Assembly (NCBI GenBank): GCA_016218545.1
Contig: JACRDQ010000018.1
Coordinates: 240,450 to 304,449 of the forward strand
Source of the DNA: Elusimicrobiota bacterium
Lineage (GTDB): Bacteria > Elusimicrobiota > Elusimicrobia > UBA1565 > UBA9628
Reading direction: 5' to 3'
Length of the DNA: 64,000 nucleotides
This document shows, one piece after another, positions 42,582 to 51,138 of the stretch. Numbering within the stretch: the first letter of the stretch is position 1; every line of letters starts with the position of its first letter. Made by a program: the position numbers and the translations under genes. The notes beneath the pieces are model-generated. The model was not told the origin of the DNA. It saw only the letters and a list, made by a program, of their open reading frames with translations, and did no database searches.

Positions 42582-42812
42582 ATGCTCGAACTCATCCTAG
42601 CCGCAAGCCTCGCACCCATGACCGCGCAGGTCCAGCCCTGCGTGTGGCCCAATCTCTGCAGGTCCGAAGCAATGCAGGTCTCCCAGGTCCAGCCCTGCGT
42701 GTGGCCCAACCTCTGCCAGGAAGAACCCCGGCCCGTGATCGCGCAGATCCGGGCCAAGGTCCTGGCGGCCGGCGATTACCAGACCTGCGTGTGGCCGAAC
42801 AAGTGCTCCTAG
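42582..42812 (+). CDS. 76-aa peptide with three CVWPN(L/K)C loops
   Basis: The product has a short hydrophobic N-terminus (LELILAASLAPMTA) and then QVQPCVWPNLC, a second QVQPCVWPNLC after a 57-bp spacing, and a final CVWPNKCS. Each loop has Cys-x5-Cys. The gene has its own promoter, an AGGAGG ribosome site 7 nt before ATG, an FNR-type site upstream and a terminator downstream, so it is a dedicated transcription unit. A secreted or processed peptide is the simplest reading: either disulfide loops or a RiPP precursor with three core peptides. I do not know any family with this motif. Confidence 0.72.
   Translation: MLELILAASLAPMTAQVQPCVWPNLCRSEAMQVSQVQPCVWPNLCQEEPRPVIAQIRAKVLAAGDYQTCVWPNKCS
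42627..42709 (+). repeat. direct repeat, 57-bp period, encodes CVWPN units
   Basis: A 26-bp block (CAGGTCCAGCCCTGCGTGTG and 6 more bases) is identical at 42627-42652 and 42684-42709. A partial third copy (CCTGCGTGTGGCC) begins at 42784. The perfect identity of the first two copies suggests a recent internal duplication of 19 codons. Confidence 0.85.
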
Positions 42813-42828
42813 ACTGACCCTATCCGAT

Positions 42829-42864
42829 AAGGAAAGGCCCTGGCAAAAGCCAGGGCCTTTCCTT
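42829..42864. terminator. terminator between CVWPN peptide and upp
   Basis: AAGGAAAGGCCCTGGC, a loop AAAA and its exact reverse complement form a 16-bp stem, followed by TT on the plus strand and AA-rich sequence on the other. It can serve both converging units. Confidence 0.85.
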
Positions 42865-42878
42865 TTGGTGGGCAGTCG

Positions 42879-43505
42879 TCAGGTGGCGAAGAGGCGGTCC
42901 CCTGCGTCGCCGAGGCCAGGGAGGATGTAGCCCTTGTTGTTGAGCTTGGCGTCCAGGCCGGCGGTGAAGATCGGGACCTCGGGATGGACCGAGTGCACCC
43001 GGCGCACCCCGGCGCGGGAGGCGATGAGGGAGAGCAGAGCCACGTGCCGGGCGCCGTCGGTCTTGACGATGCGGATGGCCTCGGCCGCGGACCCTCCGGT
43101 GGCGAGCATGGGATCGCACACCACGACGAAGGAGTCCTTGAGGTCCCTGGGAAGGCGGACGTAATAGCGCACCGGATTGAGGGTCTCCTCGTTGCGGTAG
43201 AGGCCGATGTGGCCGATGCGGGCCGACGGGACCAGGCTCAGCACGCCGTCGAGCATCCCTAAGCCCGCGCGCAGGACCGCGACCAGGGTGATGCTCTGGT
43301 CGGGGACCACCACCTTGGCGCGCTCGAGCGGGGTGTGCACGAAGGCCTTGCGGGTCCTGACGGACTTGAGGACCTCGTACCCCAGCAGGGCGGAGGCGGA
43401 CGCCATGGCGGAGCGGAACTCGACCGGGGTGGTCCGGCGGTCGCGCAGGACCGCCAGCTTCTCCTCCACGATGGGATGGTCGGAGACGATCAGCCGGCCG
43501 GACAT
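42879..43505 (-). CDS. upp: uracil phosphoribosyltransferase
   Basis: The 208-residue protein has the family's PRPP-binding motif DPMLATGGSA (about residues 135-144) and the terminal GYILPGLGDAGDR. It converts uracil and PRPP to UMP. Length is typical. Its ATG overlaps the end of the pyrimidine nucleoside phosphorylase gene by 16 bp, so it is the last gene of the salvage operon pnp-pdp-upp and ends at a shared terminator. Confidence 0.96.
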   Translation of the reverse strand: MSGRLIVSDHPIVEEKLAVLRDRRTTPVEFRSAMASASALLGYEVLKSVRTRKAFVHTPLERAKVVVPDQSITLVAVLRAGLGMLDGVLSLVPSARIGHIGLYRNEETLNPVRYYVRLPRDLKDSFVVVCDPMLATGGSAAEAIRIVKTDGARHVALLSLIASRAGVRRVHSVHPEVPIFTAGLDAKLNNKGYILPGLGDAGDRLFAT

Positions 43506-44803
43506 AGGATCTTCCTCACCAGGGGGGGGATCCCGGGCGCCCGGCCGCCGATGGCCAGGGCCTCAAGGTACTTCTTGCGGCTGTCGGCCATGAGGCGGCT
43601 TGCGCCGTGCAGGACCGCCACGGTCTCGCCCTTGCGGACCCGGTCGCCCAGCTTCTTCTCCATGACGATGCCGGCCCCGTAGTCGAGCCGGTCTTCCATC
43701 CTCGCGCGCCCGGCGCCGAGGAGGAGCGCCGCGTGCCCCACGGTGCGGGCGTCGAGCCTCGTCACGAACCCGGACGCGGGCGCGGCCACGGCCAGGGTCG
43801 CGGAGGCCTTGGACAGGCGGCCCGGGTCGTCGGCGACCCGCGGGTCTCCGCCCTGGGCCGCGACCATCTTCCGGAACACCGCCAGGGCCGAGCCGTCGCG
43901 AATGAGGCGCTCGCAGCGCTCGCGCCCCTCGTCCGCGGTCCGGGCCAGGCGGCCGAGCTTGAGCATCCAGCCGCCCAGGGTCAGCAGGCACTCGATGTAA
44001 TCCGGAGCCGTGGTCTCTCCCTGGAGGACCTCCACGGCCTGGCGCACCTCGAGCCCGTTGCCGACGTACCGGCCGAGAGGCTGCTCCATGGAGGTGACCA
44101 CGGCCGCGGCCTTCAGGCCCAGGCCGCGGGCCACGGCGGTGAGCGCCGAAGCGGCCTCGACGGCATGAGGAAAATCGCCGAAGAAGGCGCCCGAGCCGGT
44201 CTTGACGTCGAGGACCAGGGCGTCGAGGTCCTCGGCGAGCTTCTTGGAGAGGATGCTCGAGACGATGAGGGGCAGGGACTCCACGGTCCCCGTGGCGTCG
44301 CGCAGGTGGTAGAGCTTGCGGTCCGCCGGGGCGAGGTCCGCGGTCTGGCCGAACATGCACACGCCCATGGACTTGAGCTGGCGCTTGATGGCCGGCTCGG
44401 GGAGGCCGACCCTGAAGCCCTTGATGGCCTCGAGCTTGTCGAGGGTTCCGCCGGTATGGCCGAGGCCCCGGCCCGACATCATGGGCACCACGAGCCCGGC
44501 GGCCGCGGCCAGGGGCGCCAAGGCGATGGAGACGCCGTCGCCGACTCCGCCTGTGGAGTGCTTGTCCACCTTGGGCGCGCCATATCCCTTGAGCGAGAGC
44601 TTGGAGCCCGAGGCCAGCATCTCCCGCGTCATGGCCACGGTCTCGGCCGTGTCCATGCCCTTGAGGACCACGGCCATGAGCCAGGCGGAGAGCTGATAGT
44701 CCGGGACCGTGCCCTCGGCCGCGGCGCGCGCGATGAACGTGATCTCCTCGGGGGTATGGCGGCCGCCCCCGCGCTTCTTGATGATGAGGTCTAGGAAGCG
44801 CAT
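43490..44803 (-). CDS. pdp: pyrimidine-nucleoside phosphorylase
   Basis: The 437-residue protein has the family's hallmarks: KHSTGGVGD (about residue 82), SGRGLGHTGGTLDK (about 112) and TSMEQPLGRYVGN. It phosphorolyses thymidine and uridine to the free base and (deoxy)ribose 1-phosphate. The start ATG 44803 overlaps the end of pnp by 13 bp; upp overlaps its end. DeoA-type thymidine phosphorylase is the main alternative. Confidence 0.93.
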   Translation of the reverse strand: MRFLDLIIKKRGGGRHTPEEITFIARAAAEGTVPDYQLSAWLMAVVLKGMDTAETVAMTREMLASGSKLSLKGYGAPKVDKHSTGGVGDGVSIALAPLAAAAGLVVPMMSGRGLGHTGGTLDKLEAIKGFRVGLPEPAIKRQLKSMGVCMFGQTADLAPADRKLYHLRDATGTVESLPLIVSSILSKKLAEDLDALVLDVKTGSGAFFGDFPHAVEAASALTAVARGLGLKAAAVVTSMEQPLGRYVGNGLEVRQAVEVLQGETTAPDYIECLLTLGGWMLKLGRLARTADEGRERCERLIRDGSALAVFRKMVAAQGGDPRVADDPGRLSKASATLAVAAPASGFVTRLDARTVGHAALLLGAGRARMEDRLDYGAGIVMEKKLGDRVRKGETVAVLHGASRLMADSRKKYLEALAIGGRAPGIPPLVRKILCPAG

Positions 44804-45639
44804 ATCGAGCCCGGCTCCCGCAGGAGGTCCCGCAGGACGTTCTTGAGCCGGCCGGCGACCTGCTTGCCCAGCGCGAGCACCTCGGTGTGGTTGAGCGAGG
44901 CGCCGGGCAGGCCGCTCGCCATGTTGGACACCCAAGTCAGGACCGAGACCCTCACGCCCATCTGCCGGGCGACGATGACCTCGGGGACCACGGACATCCC
45001 GACCACGGACCCGCCGAGCATGGCGAAGGCCTTGATCTCGGCCGGAGTCTCGTAGGAGGGTCCGCCCACCGCGACGTAGACGCCCTCGTGGACCGGGGCC
45101 CGGTACTTGCGGCAGAGCGAGACGATGCGCTTGCGCATCTTGGGGTCGTAGGCGTCGGTCAGGTCCGGGAACATCTCACCGAACTCCTCCTCGTGGAACG
45201 CGCGCAGGGGGTTGCGGCCCATGAGGTTGATGTGGTCATCGAGCACCACGAAGTGCCCGGGCTTGATGCCCCGGCGCAGCGACCCGACCGCGGAGGTGAT
45301 GATGAGGCACTTCAAGCCCAGGTACTCCATGACCCGGATGGGGAGCGCGATGGTCTCCATCGAGTGCCCCTCGTAATAGTGGAAGCGGCCCTGCATCACG
45401 ACCAGCGGGATGCCGTTGAAGCGGCCGAAGATGAGCTTGCCCTCGTGACCGGCGACCGTGGTCCTCGGGAAATGGGGGATGTCGGTGTAGGGCACGATCT
45501 TCATGCCCTCGAGGTGCGGGACCGCCTCGGAGAGTCCGCTGCCCAGGATGAGCCCGACCTTGCACTGAGCTCCCGGGACCCTCTTCTTCAGGTAGGCGAC
45601 GGCGTCGCGGATGCTGCCGACATATTTTTCTATCTTCAT
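44791..45639 (-). CDS. punA: purine-nucleoside phosphorylase
   Basis: The 282-residue protein carries LILGSGLSE (phosphate loop), VAGHEGKLIFG, FHYYEGHSME and the signature GGPSYETPAEIK, and ends with a conserved SNMASG...LNHTEV segment. It releases the base from inosine or guanosine with phosphate. The start ATG 45639 lies 8 nt after TAGACT, so transcription may begin next to it, making a salvage sub-operon separate from yraN. Confidence 0.94.
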   Translation of the reverse strand: MKIEKYVGSIRDAVAYLKKRVPGAQCKVGLILGSGLSEAVPHLEGMKIVPYTDIPHFPRTTVAGHEGKLIFGRFNGIPLVVMQGRFHYYEGHSMETIALPIRVMEYLGLKCLIITSAVGSLRRGIKPGHFVVLDDHINLMGRNPLRAFHEEEFGEMFPDLTDAYDPKMRKRIVSLCRKYRAPVHEGVYVAVGGPSYETPAEIKAFAMLGGSVVGMSVVPEVIVARQMGVRVSVLTWVSNMASGLPGASLNHTEVLALGKQVAGRLKNVLRDLLREPGSICAS

Positions 45640-45647
45640 AGGCCCCA

Positions 45648-45653
45648 AGTCTA
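45648..45653 (-). promoter_or_regulatory. -10 hexamer TAGACT upstream of pnp
   Basis: TAGACT ends 8 nt before ATG 45639, in the 60-bp gap to yraN. It could give pnp-pdp-upp their own near-leaderless transcript. Confidence 0.35.
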
Positions 45654-45699
45654 GCAAACATTCTCGGCCGGAGAAAGCCGTACGCGGGCTCTTGCGGAG

Positions 45700-46044
45700 T
45701 CAGCCCGCGGCGCCGAAGGCGTCCGTGATATGCCGGACCTCGGAGCCCTCGAAGGCGACCACGTCGAAGCGCGACGGGCCCTCCCAGCGCCGGGACAGAA
45801 GCCAGGCCTGCGCCGTGCGCGCGAGCTTGCGGCGCTTGCGGAGGTCGACCGCGGCCTCGGGCCCGCCGAAGGCGCTGCCCGCCCTGGCCTTGACCTCCAC
45901 GAAGACCACGGAGTCCCCGTCGCGGGCCACGATGTCGATCTCGCCGAACGGCTTGGCGTAGTTGCGCTCGATGATGACGAAGCCCCGCGACTCGAGGAAC
46001 TCGGCGGCCTTGGCCTCGGCCTCGCCTCCCGCGCGCCTGCTCAT
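45700..46044 (-). CDS. yraN: YraN-family endonuclease-like protein
   Basis: The 114-residue protein shows the UPF0102/YraN pattern: AEAKAAEFLESRGF, GEIDIVARDGDSVVFVEVKAR and later SRFDVVAF. This is the PD-(D/E)xK-like core (Glu, Asp-Ile and ExK). Its start overlaps rnhB by 4 bp (ATGA), the normal genomic neighbour. Confidence 0.93.
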   Translation of the reverse strand: MSRRAGGEAEAKAAEFLESRGFVIIERNYAKPFGEIDIVARDGDSVVFVEVKARAGSAFGGPEAAVDLRKRRKLARTAQAWLLSRRWEGPSRFDVVAFEGSEVRHITDAFGAAG

Positions 46045-46694
46045 CGGGACCGGACGGGCTCGCGGGCCGACACCGGAGCGAAGGTGCGGCGATGCGCGGG
46101 GCAGGGCCCCAGGGCCGCGAGCGACTCGAGGTGCCGCGGCGTGCCGTACCCTTTGTGCTCGGCCATGCCGTAGCCCGGGTAGCGGCGGTCGAGGCGCTCC
46201 ATCCAGGAGTCCCTCGTGACCTTGGCGAGCACGCTGGCCGCGGCCACGCTCAAGGAGAGGTCGTCGGCCTCCGGGATGGCGACCTGCCGGAGCCCGAGGC
46301 GCGGGATGTGCCGGTTGCCGTCCACCACCACGAGGACCGGGACCGGGCCGCAGGCCGCGGCGACGCGCAGCACGGCCCGGCGCATGGCGGCCAGGGTGGA
46401 GGCGAGGATGTTGTCGCGGTCGATCTCGGAAGGGGTGGCCCAGCCGACCGAGACCGCCCTGGCCCGGCGGAGGATGGCTTCCCGGAAGGCCCGGCGCAGC
46501 CTTGCGCTCAGGAGCTTGGAGTCGCGGACCCCGGAAAGGTCCGGGTGGCCGCCGACGGCCAAGACGACCGCGGCGGCCACCACGGGGCCCGCCAGGGGGC
46601 CCCTGCCCGCCTCATCGACTCCGACGAGGACGGCCGAGCCGCCGAGACCTGAGTCCCGGCGCAGGTCCGAGTCGAAGCGGGCCCTGGACAACAC
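46041..46694 (-). CDS. rnhB: ribonuclease HII
   Basis: The 217-residue protein has the catalytic signature DEAGRGPLAGP (about residues 26-36), VVDGNRHIP, and HKGYGTPRHLESL. It cleaves the RNA strand of RNA-DNA hybrids, including single ribonucleotides. It follows rplS by 12 bp, as in many bacteria. Confidence 0.96.
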   Translation of the reverse strand: MLSRARFDSDLRRDSGLGGSAVLVGVDEAGRGPLAGPVVAAAVVLAVGGHPDLSGVRDSKLLSARLRRAFREAILRRARAVSVGWATPSEIDRDNILASTLAAMRRAVLRVAAACGPVPVLVVVDGNRHIPRLGLRQVAIPEADDLSLSVAAASVLAKVTRDSWMERLDRRYPGYGMAEHKGYGTPRHLESLAALGPCPAHRRTFAPVSAREPVRSR

Positions 46695-46706
46695 CCGACC
46701 GCGGGA

Positions 46707-47141
46707 TTAAGCGGCCGGAGCGGGAGCCGCCGGAGCCGCGGCAGCGGCCTGGGCGGCGGGGGCGGACGGGGCGGCGCTGCCGGAGGAGGCGTCCGTCGCC
46801 TCGCCCTTGTAGCCGGTCCTCGTGTCGTCCTCGAGCAGGCGGGCGGCCTTGCCCGTCAGCCCGCGCAGGTAGTAGAGCCTCGAGCGGCGGGCCTTGCCCG
46901 TGCGCACGAACTCCACCCGGTCGATGTGGGGGGAGACCAGGGGGAAGGTCCGCTCCACGCCCACTCCGAAGGAGATCTTCCGGACCGTGAAGGTCTTGGA
47001 TTCGCCTTCGCCGCGGAACCGGATGACGGTCCCTTCGAACACCTGGATGCGCTCGCTCTCTCCCTCGACGACCTTGAGGTGCACCTTCACGGTGTCTCCC
47101 GGCCTGAACGTGGGGACCTTCTTCGTCTTCTGTGCCGTCAT
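46707..47141 (-). CDS. rplS: ribosomal protein bL19 with Ala/Pro-rich tail
   Basis: The 144-residue protein has a complete bL19 domain ([52 protein letters not shown]). A ~40-residue Ala/Ser/Pro-rich extension with no homology to the core is unusual for L19. ATG 47141 has GGAGGAG in front and overlaps trmD by 4 bp. Confidence 0.95.
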   Translation of the reverse strand: MTAQKTKKVPTFRPGDTVKVHLKVVEGESERIQVFEGTVIRFRGEGESKTFTVRKISFGVGVERTFPLVSPHIDRVEFVRTGKARRSRLYYLRGLTGKAARLLEDDTRTGYKGEATDASSGSAAPSAPAAQAAAAAPAAPAPAA

Positions 47142-47872
47142 GACTCCTCCTTCGATCTCAACAAATCCGGACGCTTCCTGCGGGTCGCCGCAGCCGCGGC
47201 GCGAGAGCGCCACTGGCTGATGCGGCCGTGGTCTCCGGAAAGCAGGGCCGCCGGGACCTTCTTGCCCCGCCACACACGGGGCCGCGGATAGTGCGGGTGG
47301 TCCAGCCGGCAGGACCCCTCCGCGGGCGGGAAGAACGACTCCGCCTGGACCGCCTCGTCCGCGAGGACGCCGGGGACGAGCCTCGTCACCGAGTCCACCA
47401 CGGCCATGGCGGCGATCTCGCCTCCCGTCAGGACGAAATCGCCGATCGAGACCTCGTCGTCGAACGCGGACGCGAGGCGCTCGTCGATGCCCTCGTAATG
47501 CCCGCAGACCAGGACCACGCGCCCCTTCGCCGCCAGCTCCGCGGCCACGGCCGCGTCGAACCTGCGCCCCTGCGGGGAAAGGTGCACGACCCAGGGCTCG
47601 CGTCCCCCCGGCTCCCGGGAGCGGACGTCCCGGATGGCGCGGAAGAGGGGCTCGGCCATCATGATCATGCCGGGCCCGCCGCCGTAGGGGCGGTCGTCGA
47701 CCTTGCGGTGCCGGTCCGTGGAGAAGTCCCTCGGGTTGACGAAGTCCACCTTCACGAGGCCTTTCTCCCGCGCGCGGCCGACGATGCTCTCGCCGAACAC
47801 CCCGTCGAACATGCCGGGGAAGAGCGTCACGACCGTGAACGAGACCTCCGACGCGAGGGGGGAGCGCTTCAC
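47138..47872 (-). CDS. trmD: tRNA (guanine-N1)-methyltransferase
   Basis: The 244-residue protein carries [24 protein letters not shown] and the knot segment [10 protein letters not shown] plus [11 protein letters not shown]. It methylates G37 of tRNA with SAM. The real start is GTG 47872, overlapping the khpA stop as GTGA; a much longer upstream frame is a shadow. The usual rimM gene is absent between khpA and trmD. Confidence 0.95.
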   Translation of the reverse strand: MKRSPLASEVSFTVVTLFPGMFDGVFGESIVGRAREKGLVKVDFVNPRDFSTDRHRKVDDRPYGGGPGMIMMAEPLFRAIRDVRSREPGGREPWVVHLSPQGRRFDAAVAAELAAKGRVVLVCGHYEGIDERLASAFDDEVSIGDFVLTGGEIAAMAVVDSVTRLVPGVLADEAVQAESFFPPAEGSCRLDHPHYPRPRVWRGKKVPAALLSGDHGRISQWRSRAAAAATRRKRPDLLRSKEES

Positions 47873-48096
47873 TCGACTTCCAGGAAAGCCCTCTTGCCCT
47901 TCTTCGCCGCGGCGGCGCCCACGAGGGCGCGGACCGCCTTGATGACGCGGCCCTGTTTGCCGATGATCTTGCCCTTGTCGTCCTCGCAGACGACGAGCTT
48001 GAGGTCGACCGTGCCCTCGGCCTCCGACTCGGTCACGGAGACCTGGTCGGGATGGTTGGCGAGCTTGCCGACGATGTATTCGACGAGCGCCTTCAT
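47869..48096 (-). CDS. khpA: KhpA-like KH-domain RNA-binding protein
   Basis: The 75-residue protein has a single KH domain with the conserved [17 protein letters not shown] loop. It has the usual place after rpsP. ATG 48096 has GGAGG 5 nt in front. RNA chaperone activity with other KH proteins is known for the family. Confidence 0.93.
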   Translation of the reverse strand: MKALVEYIVGKLANHPDQVSVTESEAEGTVDLKLVVCEDDKGKIIGKQGRVIKAVRALVGAAAAKKGKRAFLEVE

Positions 48097-48145
48097 GGTC
48101 GCCTCCCACCGCGATGGACGCAACCATTTCCTCGCTTGAGCTCGG

Positions 48146-48421
48146 TCATGGCTTGGCGCCCGCAGGGGACTTCTCGACGGCGACCCTGCCCTTGAGCAGG
48201 GTGGCCACGGTCTCGGAGGGCTTGGCGCCCACCTTGATCCAATGGGCGTAGCGCTCCGCGTTGAACTGGACCTTCTCGACGCCCTTTTCCACGCGCGGGT
48301 TGTACGAGCCCAGGATCTCGATCGGCCGGCCCACGGCCCCCCGGGACTTCTCGATGGCGACCACCCGGTAATAAGGCTGCTTCGGCTTGCCGATGCGCTG
48401 GAGTCTGATGACTACTGCCAT
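48146..48421 (-). CDS. rpsP: ribosomal protein bS16
   Basis: The 91-residue protein starts AVVIRLQRIGKPKQPYYRVVAIE and carries the conserved GRPIEILGSYNPR. It binds 16S rRNA. It is 10 bp downstream of rpe, so the ribosomal block is part of the longer operon. AGGAGAG lies upstream of the ATG. Confidence 0.96.
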   Translation of the reverse strand: MAVVIRLQRIGKPKQPYYRVVAIEKSRGAVGRPIEILGSYNPRVEKGVEKVQFNAERYAHWIKVGAKPSETVATLLKGRVAVEKSPAGAKP

Positions 48422-48431
48422 GATACTCTCC

Positions 48432-49133
48432 TCATGTCTTGTGATTGAACGAAATCTTGGCCTTCCCGCTCAGGGCGCGGAAGGCGGCGCCGATGTCCTT
48501 GGCCCCGAAGACCGCGCTCCCGGCCACGAAGCTGTCCGCCCCGGCCGCGGCCGCGGCCGCGATGGTGACCGCGTTGATGCCGCCGTCCACCTGGAGCCCG
48601 CAGTCGAGGCCCTCGGCGTCGATGACGCGCCGCAGGGTCCGGACCTTGGCCAGCATGGGCTCGAGGAACTTCGCCCCGGCGAAGCCGGGCTCCACGGTCA
48701 TGACCAGGGCCAGGTCCACCTCCCCCAGGAGGGGGAGAAGCCGGGCCGCGGGCGTGCGCGGCTTGATCGCCAGGCCCGCGAGCACGCCCGCCTTGCGCAG
48801 GCGCCTGAGCGCGGCGCGAGGGTCGCGGCACGCCTCGAGATGGAGGACCACCATGTCCGCGCCGGCCGCGACGAAGAAGGACGCCGCTTCCTCGGGGTTG
48901 GAGACCATGAGGTGCGCGTCCACGAAAAGACCCGTCCGCCGCTTGATGAGCCGGACGAGGTCCGGCCCGAAGCTGATGTTGGGCACGAAGTGCCCGTCCA
49001 TCACGTCCACGGAGACCCACGCCGCGCCCGCCTTGCAGGCCGCGTCGAGGCACGCCCCGAGCCGGGCAAGGTCCGCGGAGAGGAGCGAGGGCACGACCTG
49101 GAGGCCGGCCGGACGCCGCGTGGCCGTGGTCAT
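48432..49133 (-). CDS. rpe: ribulose-phosphate 3-epimerase
   Basis: The 233-residue TIM-barrel protein has PSLLSADLARLG, DVMDGHFVPNISFGPDLV, DAHLMVSNPE, MTVEPGFAGAKFL and QVDGGI, which supply the catalytic His/Asp and phosphate residues. It interconverts ribulose and xylulose 5-phosphate. Its ATG overlaps the stop of the PASTA gene as TGATG. A longer frame beyond the ATG is a shadow. Confidence 0.95.
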   Translation of the reverse strand: MTTATRRPAGLQVVPSLLSADLARLGACLDAACKAGAAWVSVDVMDGHFVPNISFGPDLVRLIKRRTGLFVDAHLMVSNPEEAASFFVAAGADMVVLHLEACRDPRAALRRLRKAGVLAGLAIKPRTPAARLLPLLGEVDLALVMTVEPGFAGAKFLEPMLAKVRTLRRVIDAEGLDCGLQVDGGINAVTIAAAAAAGADSFVAGSAVFGAKDIGAAFRALSGKAKISFNHKT

Positions 49134-50083
49134 CAGAGGTCCCGCTCCTCCACGAGCACGCCGTTGAGGAAGATCTTCACCCTGCCGCCGCCCGCCACGT
49201 CCTGGATGGGCAGGTCGATCTTCGAGCCCGGCTTGCGCACGCCGTTGAAGAGCTCCCGCTCGCCGAACTTGTCCGAGATGACGATGCGCACGAGGCTCTC
49301 GCTGGCTCCCTGCGACACCTCGTAGTGGAACGTCCGCGCCGCCGGCCCCGTGGAGGGGCCCTTCTTGCGGCCGCTGATGGTGACCGAGACCTTCGCCTCC
49401 GGTCCCACGACCGTGTCGGGCTTGGGGCTCTGGCTGAGGATGACCCCGAAGGGGAAGAGGGAGGTCGTGTCCGTGGACACCTTCACCCGGACGCCCGCCG
49501 AGGAGGCCCAGGACATCGCCTCGGCCATGTCCTTGCGGTTGAAGTCCGGCATCAGGACCACCCCGTTCGGAGGCGGGCCGCCCGAGACCACGACGTCCAC
49601 GAGCGCTTCCCGCTCCACGCTGGTCTCCGGGCCCGGGGACTGGGAGAGGACCACGCCCTTCTCCGCGCTCAGCGAGTAGGTCTCGCTGCGCTCGCCCAGC
49701 ATGAGCTGCGCCTGACGCAGGAGCATCTCGGCGTTCCTGAGCGGCATGCCGAGGATGTTGGGCACGAAGACCGTCACCCCGCCGTGGCTCACCGTCACGC
49801 GGACCAGTTTGCCCTCCCGGACCATGGTCCCGGCGGCCGGCAGCTGGCGCAGGACCGCGTCCACCGGAACCTTGTTGTCGAACTCCGAGCCCTCCTTCTT
49901 CAAGCCCAGGTTCACCGGGCCCAACAGGTCGAGCGCGGCGGACAGCGACTTGCCCTTCAGCTCGGGCACGGTCACCGTCTTGCGCGAGTGGATGACGCTC
50001 TCGAGAGACCATTGCAGTACCAGGAACGCCGTCAAAGCCAGGCCGACGACCGCCAGCGAGACTTCGAATGAACGGACTTTCAA
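49133..50083 (-). CDS. membrane-anchored triple-PASTA protein
   Basis: The 316-residue protein has one N-terminal transmembrane span (about residues 8-28) and then three PASTA repeats (TVPELKGKSLSAALDLL, FVPNILGMPLRNAEMLLRQ, LMPDFNRKDMAEAM, each ending in VTVS-like strands). No kinase domain is present, so it may sense or bind peptidoglycan on its own. Translation starts with TTG 50083, supported by GAGGAG 5 nt upstream. It lies between fmt and rpe. Confidence 0.88.
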   Translation of the reverse strand: MKVRSFEVSLAVVGLALTAFLVLQWSLESVIHSRKTVTVPELKGKSLSAALDLLGPVNLGLKKEGSEFDNKVPVDAVLRQLPAAGTMVREGKLVRVTVSHGGVTVFVPNILGMPLRNAEMLLRQAQLMLGERSETYSLSAEKGVVLSQSPGPETSVEREALVDVVVSGGPPPNGVVLMPDFNRKDMAEAMSWASSAGVRVKVSTDTTSLFPFGVILSQSPKPDTVVGPEAKVSVTISGRKKGPSTGPAARTFHYEVSQGASESLVRIVISDKFGERELFNGVRKPGSKIDLPIQDVAGGGRVKIFLNGVLVEERDL

Positions 50084-50130
50084 AATTCTCCTCAGCCGCC
50101 ATGGAATGGAAGGCGACGCCGGGCAAACCC

Positions 50131-51138
50131 TCAGGCCGCGCCGCGGACCGACAGGACGTCGCCGATCTTGAGCCGCGCGCCGTTGAGGAAATCTGCCGCC
50201 GGCATCTGCCTTTTTCCTTCAGGTTGGACTGAAAGGACCCAGAGGCGGCTTCCTTGTCCACATTGTACCAAAAAACCCTTCCCTCGCTCAATGCCGACGA
50301 TGGCGCCGACCGGCGCCTCTCCTCTTCCGGTCGTGCCTGGGGAAACGTCCGCAGGACGTCCGGGGTCCCCAGGCGCGGCAGGCGGGACTTCAAGGGAAGT
50401 CTTGCACAAAGTCAGCCTCACGGGCCTGCCTCCGAGCACGAGGTCGAGGAAGGCCCTCGGACCCAGGGACATGCCGCGCACGAGGTTGTGGACCGTCGGA
50501 GCAGGCGTGTCCAGCGAGACCCGCGCGTCCGAGCGCTTGATGACGGGCGCCAGAGAAGGCTCTCCGACCTGGGGCTCTCGGCGGCTCCTGCCTGCCGCCG
50601 CCTCGGCGAGCGTCTCGGCCAGCAGGGTCCGGCCGAGGGCCGCGAGCTTCTCGAAGAGGGCGGCCGCGTCCTCTTCGGGACCCACGGGCACGGAGCGGGA
50701 GGACGCGACCGGGCCGGTGTCGAGCCCTTCGTCGAGCCAAAAGACCGTGACCCCGGTGACGGTCTCGCCCCTGACCAGGCTCCACTGCACCGGAGCCGCT
50801 CCGCGGTACTTCGGCAGGAGAGAGAAGTGGACGTTGAGCGTGCCCAGCCTCGGCACGGCCAGGGTCGCCTTGTCGAGTATCCTGCCGTAGGCCACCGCGA
50901 CCGCGAGGTCCGGGGAGAGGCTTGCGATCTCAGCCGCGATCTCCGCCGAGCGGACGGGCTGGAGCACGGGCAGGCCCAAGGCGAGGGCCTTGGTCTTGAC
51001 CGGCGGGGCCTCGAGGGCGAGCCCTCGCCCCGCGGGCTTGTCGGCGCGGGTCACGACGCCGACGACCGAGTGGTCCCGGGCCAGGTCCTCAAGGAACGGG
51101 ACCGCGACCCCGGGAGTCCCGTAGAACAGGACCTTCAC
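50131..51138 (-). CDS. fmt: methionyl-tRNA formyltransferase
   Basis: The 335-residue protein has VLFYGTPGVAVPFLE, NVHFSLLPKYRGAAPVQW with the catalytic Asn/His set, and VFWLDEGLDTG. It formylates initiator Met-tRNA. GTG 51138 overlaps the def stop as GTGA. A Gly/Ala-rich insert occurs near residue 270. Together with def it forms the standard initiator-processing pair. Confidence 0.95.
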   Translation of the reverse strand: MKVLFYGTPGVAVPFLEDLARDHSVVGVVTRADKPAGRGLALEAPPVKTKALALGLPVLQPVRSAEIAAEIASLSPDLAVAVAYGRILDKATLAVPRLGTLNVHFSLLPKYRGAAPVQWSLVRGETVTGVTVFWLDEGLDTGPVASSRSVPVGPEEDAAALFEKLAALGRTLLAETLAEAAAGRSRREPQVGEPSLAPVIKRSDARVSLDTPAPTVHNLVRGMSLGPRAFLDLVLGGRPVRLTLCKTSLEVPPAAPGDPGRPADVSPGTTGRGEAPVGAIVGIERGKGFLVQCGQGSRLWVLSVQPEGKRQMPAADFLNGARLKIGDVLSVRGAA

